DNA of 64,000 bases. Source: Mycolicibacter engbaekii (GTDB taxonomy: Bacteria; Actinomycetota; Actinomycetes; Mycobacteriales; Mycobacteriaceae). The stretch lies in NCBI RefSeq assembly GCF_002101585.1, contig NZ_LQOT01000010.1, forward strand, positions 1-64,000, read 5' to 3'. The translations under genes were made by a program, and so were the position numbers. Of the stretch, positions 61,431 through 64,000 are shown piece by piece (the first letter of the stretch is position 1; every line of letters starts with the position of its first letter). The notes below the pieces were generated by a model. It was not told the DNA's origin. It saw only the letters and a list, made by a program, of their open reading frames with translations, and searched no databases.

Positions 61431-63539
61431 TCAGGCGGTGCGGGCGGCGTGGGCCGCCGCCGATTCCGGCAGTGGTTCGTAGCGGGCGAACTCGCGGGTG
61501 AACGAACCGGCGCCATGCGTCAACGAGCGTAAGTCCACCGCGTACCGGATGAGCTCGATCTGGGGCACTTCGGCCTTCACGCAGCTGCGGCCGGTGCCGA
61601 CCGTATCGGTGCCGAGCACCCGGGCGCGGCGGGCGGACAGATCGCCCAGCACCGCGCCCACCAGGTCGTCGGGAATCAGCACGCTGACAGCGTCGAGCGG
61701 CTCGAGCAGACGCACCGCGCCGGGCGCGGCGGCATCGCGCAGGGCGGCGGCACCGGCCAGTTGGAACGCGACATCGGAGGAGTCGACACTGTGCGCCTTA
61801 CCGTCGACCAGGGTGACCCGGATGTCGACCACCGGATAGCCGCCGGTGTCGGTGGTCAGGCCACGCTCCATCTGCGCGCGGACACCCTTGGCCACGCTCG
61901 GGATGAACTGCCGGGGTACGGCACCGCCGACCACGCGGTCGACGAATTCGAAACCGCTGCCCGGCACCAACGGCTCGACCTCGATATCGCAGATCGCGTA
62001 CTGGCCGTGACCGCCGGACTGCTTGACGTGACGTCCGTGGCCTTTGGCCTTGGCGCAGAACGTCTCCCGCAGCGCCACCCGCAGCGCAACCGTGTCCACC
62101 GATACCGCGTAGCGGTGGGCCAGCGCGTCCAGGACGATGCCCGAGTGCGCTTCGCCCATGCACCACAGCACGGTCTGATGGGTCTCCGGATTCCGCTCGA
62201 TGCGCAGGCTCGTATCCTCGGCGGCCACCCGGGCCAATCCAACGGCCAGCTTCTCCTCGTCGGACTTGGTGTGCGGCTCGACGGCGACGGGAAGCAGCGG
62301 ATGCGGCATCGGCCAGGGTTTGCACACCAGAGGTTCGTCCTTGCCGGACAGGGTGTCGCCGGTCTCGGCATGGCTGAGGCGGCCGACGGTGCAGATGTCC
62401 CCGGCGATCGCGACGGTGGCGGGGCGCTGTTGCCTGCCGAACGGAAACGCCAGCGTCCCGATTCGATCGTCTTCGTCGTGATCGGCACGGCCGGCGGCGT
62501 CGCCGAAGAAATCGGCGCAATGACCGCTGACGTGAATCCCGCTGTCCTGGTGGATGGTTCCGGAGAACACCCGGACCAGGCTGATCCGCCCGAGGTAGGG
62601 ATCCGTGGTGGTCCGCACGACTTCGGCCACCAGCGGCCCGTCCGGATCGCAGCTGAGCCCGGAGCGTGCCACGCCGCTGGGGCTGTACACCTCCGGGAGC
62701 AGATGCTCCGCCGGCGCGGGAAAGCCGGTTGTGACGACGTCGAGCAGTTCGCCTATTCCGGCGCCGGTGTTGCTGCACACCGGGATGACCGGGAAAAACG
62801 AACCACGCGCCACCGCCCGGTGCAGGTCGGCGGCCAGTACCGCGGGGTCGATCGGCTCGCCGGCCAGATAACGGTCCAACAGTGACTCGTCCTCGGATGC
62901 CTCGATGATCGCCTCGATCAGCGCGCGGCGCTGGTCCTCGGCGCCGGGTACCGGACAGGAGTCGGCGGCCAGCAGCCCGATCAATCCGGAGCCGCCCGCC
63001 GGCCCGGGCACATACAGGGGCAGCAACTCGTGACCGAACGCGGCGCGGGCGGCATCGAGCTGCCCGGGGAAGTCGGCCCGCGGGTGGTCCAGCTTGGTCA
63101 CCACCACAGCGCGCGGCATGGCGGCCCGGCCGCACTCGCGCCACAGTGCGGCGGCCGTGTCATCGAGGTGGTCGTTGGCTGCGATCACGAACAGCGCGCC
63201 GTCGGCGGCCCGCAACCCGGCGCGCAGGTCGCCGAGGAAATCGGCATAACCCGGGGTGTCGATCAGGTTCACCTTGACGCCGTCGTGGGCCAGTGAGGCG
63301 CAGGCGACCCCGACCGATCGCTGCTGCCGAAGTTCGGACTCGTCGTAGTCGCAGACCGTGGTGCCGTCGGCGATGCAACCGGCCCGCGGCAATATCCCGG
63401 CGGACACCAGCATTGCCTCCACCAACGTGGTTTTGCCCGAACCGGGCGGACCGACCAGGACGACATTGCGAATGGCGGCCGGAGTGGTCGCAGTCGGGGC
63501 GGCGCTCGTACCCCGTGACGTCCCGGTCTTGTCTGCCAT
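61431..63539 (-). CDS. fusA2: Elongation factor G-like protein EF-G2
   Basis: A 702-residue translational-GTPase paralogue of EF-G. P-loop GPPGSGKTTLVEAML, switch II IDTPGYADFLGDLRAGLR and G4 element TKLD (in place of the usual NKxD). The later EF-G domains include GEAHSGIVLDAL, KQSGGHGQYAICDIEVEPL and RAQMERGL. Equivalent to Rv0120c (fusA2, 714 aa). Mycobacterial EF-G2 lacks clear translocase activity in published work on M. smegmatis. ATG at 63539 follows GGAGGAGG. Confidence 0.93.
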   Translation of the reverse strand: MADKTGTSRGTSAAPTATTPAAIRNVVLVGPPGSGKTTLVEAMLVSAGILPRAGCIADGTTVCDYDESELRQQRSVGVACASLAHDGVKVNLIDTPGYADFLGDLRAGLRAADGALFVIAANDHLDDTAAALWRECGRAAMPRAVVVTKLDHPRADFPGQLDAARAAFGHELLPLYVPGPAGGSGLIGLLAADSCPVPGAEDQRRALIEAIIEASEDESLLDRYLAGEPIDPAVLAADLHRAVARGSFFPVIPVCSNTGAGIGELLDVVTTGFPAPAEHLLPEVYSPSGVARSGLSCDPDGPLVAEVVRTTTDPYLGRISLVRVFSGTIHQDSGIHVSGHCADFFGDAAGRADHDEDDRIGTLAFPFGRQQRPATVAIAGDICTVGRLSHAETGDTLSGKDEPLVCKPWPMPHPLLPVAVEPHTKSDEEKLAVGLARVAAEDTSLRIERNPETHQTVLWCMGEAHSGIVLDALAHRYAVSVDTVALRVALRETFCAKAKGHGRHVKQSGGHGQYAICDIEVEPLVPGSGFEFVDRVVGGAVPRQFIPSVAKGVRAQMERGLTTDTGGYPVVDIRVTLVDGKAHSVDSSDVAFQLAGAAALRDAAAPGAVRLLEPLDAVSVLIPDDLVGAVLGDLSARRARVLGTDTVGTGRSCVKAEVPQIELIRYAVDLRSLTHGAGSFTREFARYEPLPESAAAHAARTA

Positions 63540-63761
63540 GGCAGCCTCCTCCGCAGTTCAGCCTTCCCTCAACGGGCGCTGAGCACAAGGGCTGCGACCC
63601 GGCTGCGTTTGCCGAGCTGATGAGTAGCGTTTGCCAGCCGGATTGGCGGTTCCGGTAAGCTTGGCATTCTTGTTTTGGCCAGTACAGCGTGTGCGACATC
63701 CCGAAGACGTGCCCGGGTCCGAGCTGCCTCGACCACGGCCCAACCGCAGGAGGTATGACGT
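63540..63761 (+). promoter_or_regulatory. Divergent promoter region between fusA2 and pepA
   Basis: A 222-base spacer between genes on opposite strands. It must hold both promoters. GGTAAGCTTGGCATTCTTG near 63654-63672 is the most AT-rich part; no confident box pair was assigned. AGGAGG at 63748-63753 serves pepA. Confidence 0.3.
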
Positions 63762-64000
63762 ATGAGCAGAGCGCATCGCCCGGGCCGGTGGCGGCTGCTC
63801 AGCGTGATATCGGCCGCAATCGCTACCGCGGGACTGGTCGCCGCGCCGGTTGGGGCCGTACCCAGTTTGCCCGCTTTTCCGCTCGACCCGTCGGCGATGG
63901 TTGCGCAGGTCGGTCCCGCAGTGGTGAACATCGACGCTCAGATGGGCTACCAGAGCGCCGTCGGCGCCGGGACGGGCATCGTCTTGGACCCGAGCGGCGT
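63762..64000 (+). CDS. pepA: Secreted trypsin-like serine protease PepA, 5' part
   Basis: Truncated by the window end; 79 codons are visible. The ATG at 63762 is eight bases after AGGAGG. A basic N-terminus and hydrophobic segment (LLSVISAAIATAGLVAAPVG) form a Sec signal. The mature start LPAFPLDPSAMVAQVGPAVV followed by NIDAQMGYQSAVGAGTGIVL is the beginning of a HtrA/DegP-type trypsin domain, closely matching M. tuberculosis PepA (Rv0125). The catalytic triad and the PDZ domain would lie beyond the window. Confidence 0.9.
   Translation, partial: MSRAHRPGRWRLLSVISAAIATAGLVAAPVGAVPSLPAFPLDPSAMVAQVGPAVVNIDAQMGYQSAVGAGTGIVLDPSG

Overview
The window is high-GC DNA from an actinobacterium, almost certainly a mycobacterium. 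Supporting genes are two PPE-SVP proteins, an MmpS/MmpL pair, a DUF732 secreted protein, Rv2525c-like DUF1906 Tat proteins, F420-type LLM oxidoreductases, and a right end (rhomboid protease, acyltransferase, L,D-transpeptidase, fusA2, pepA) that follows the M. tuberculosis Rv0110-Rv0125 order with pieces replaced. Species cannot be fixed from the sequence alone.

Region 1 (1-16.5 kb) is the most unusual part: a three-gene polyunsaturated-fatty-acid (Pfa) type synthase. It has an FMN enoyl reductase (PfaD type, interrupted by an apparent one-base frameshift), then a 2272-residue KS-AT-ACP-ACP-ACP-KR-DH protein, then a 2422-residue KS-CLF-DH-DH-DH-acyltransferase protein. The enoyl-reductase-first order and the C-terminal glycerolipid (PlsC/AGPAT) acyltransferase fusion recall the terrestrial myxobacterial Pfa1-Pfa2-Pfa3 design rather than the marine PfaABCD design. 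The logical output is a long, multiply unsaturated acyl chain passed directly to a glycerolipid. A near-consensus CRP/GlxR site lies 57-72 bases upstream of the second gene.

Region 2 (16.5-26.5 kb) holds lipid or CoA-thioester genes: two DUF1906 Tat proteins, a TesB thioesterase, two SDRs, two LLM oxidoreductases, a SnoaL-like protein, a TetR with a likely palindromic operator, and a translationally coupled acyl-CoA dehydrogenase pair. Region 3 (26.5-31 kb) is a leftward PPE-PPE-SbtA-DUF732 unit that pairs mycobacterial outer-layer proteins with a bicarbonate permease. Region 4 (31-38.4 kb) has a double-hotdog hydratase/dehydratase and cydABDC for cytochrome bd oxidase. CydB carries an in-frame 57-bp tandem repeat insertion. 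Region 5 (38.4-53 kb) holds mmpS-mmpL-tetR, an epoxide hydrolase, SRPBCC proteins, an SDR, an aldehyde dehydrogenase, a second MMPL transporter, a mycothiol-type DinB protein, a TetR with clustered CTAAC half-sites, a lipoprotein and a methyltransferase. Region 6 (53-64 kb) has rhomboid, OafA-like acyltransferase, carboxylic acid reductase, candidate small ORFs, a 25-bp terminator hairpin, ldtA, a membrane protein, fusA2 and the start of pepA.

No tRNA, rRNA, CRISPR array, transposase or phage gene was seen. Coding density is high. The longest gene-poor stretches are 1-313, 30741-31200 and 59541-59870, each described below.
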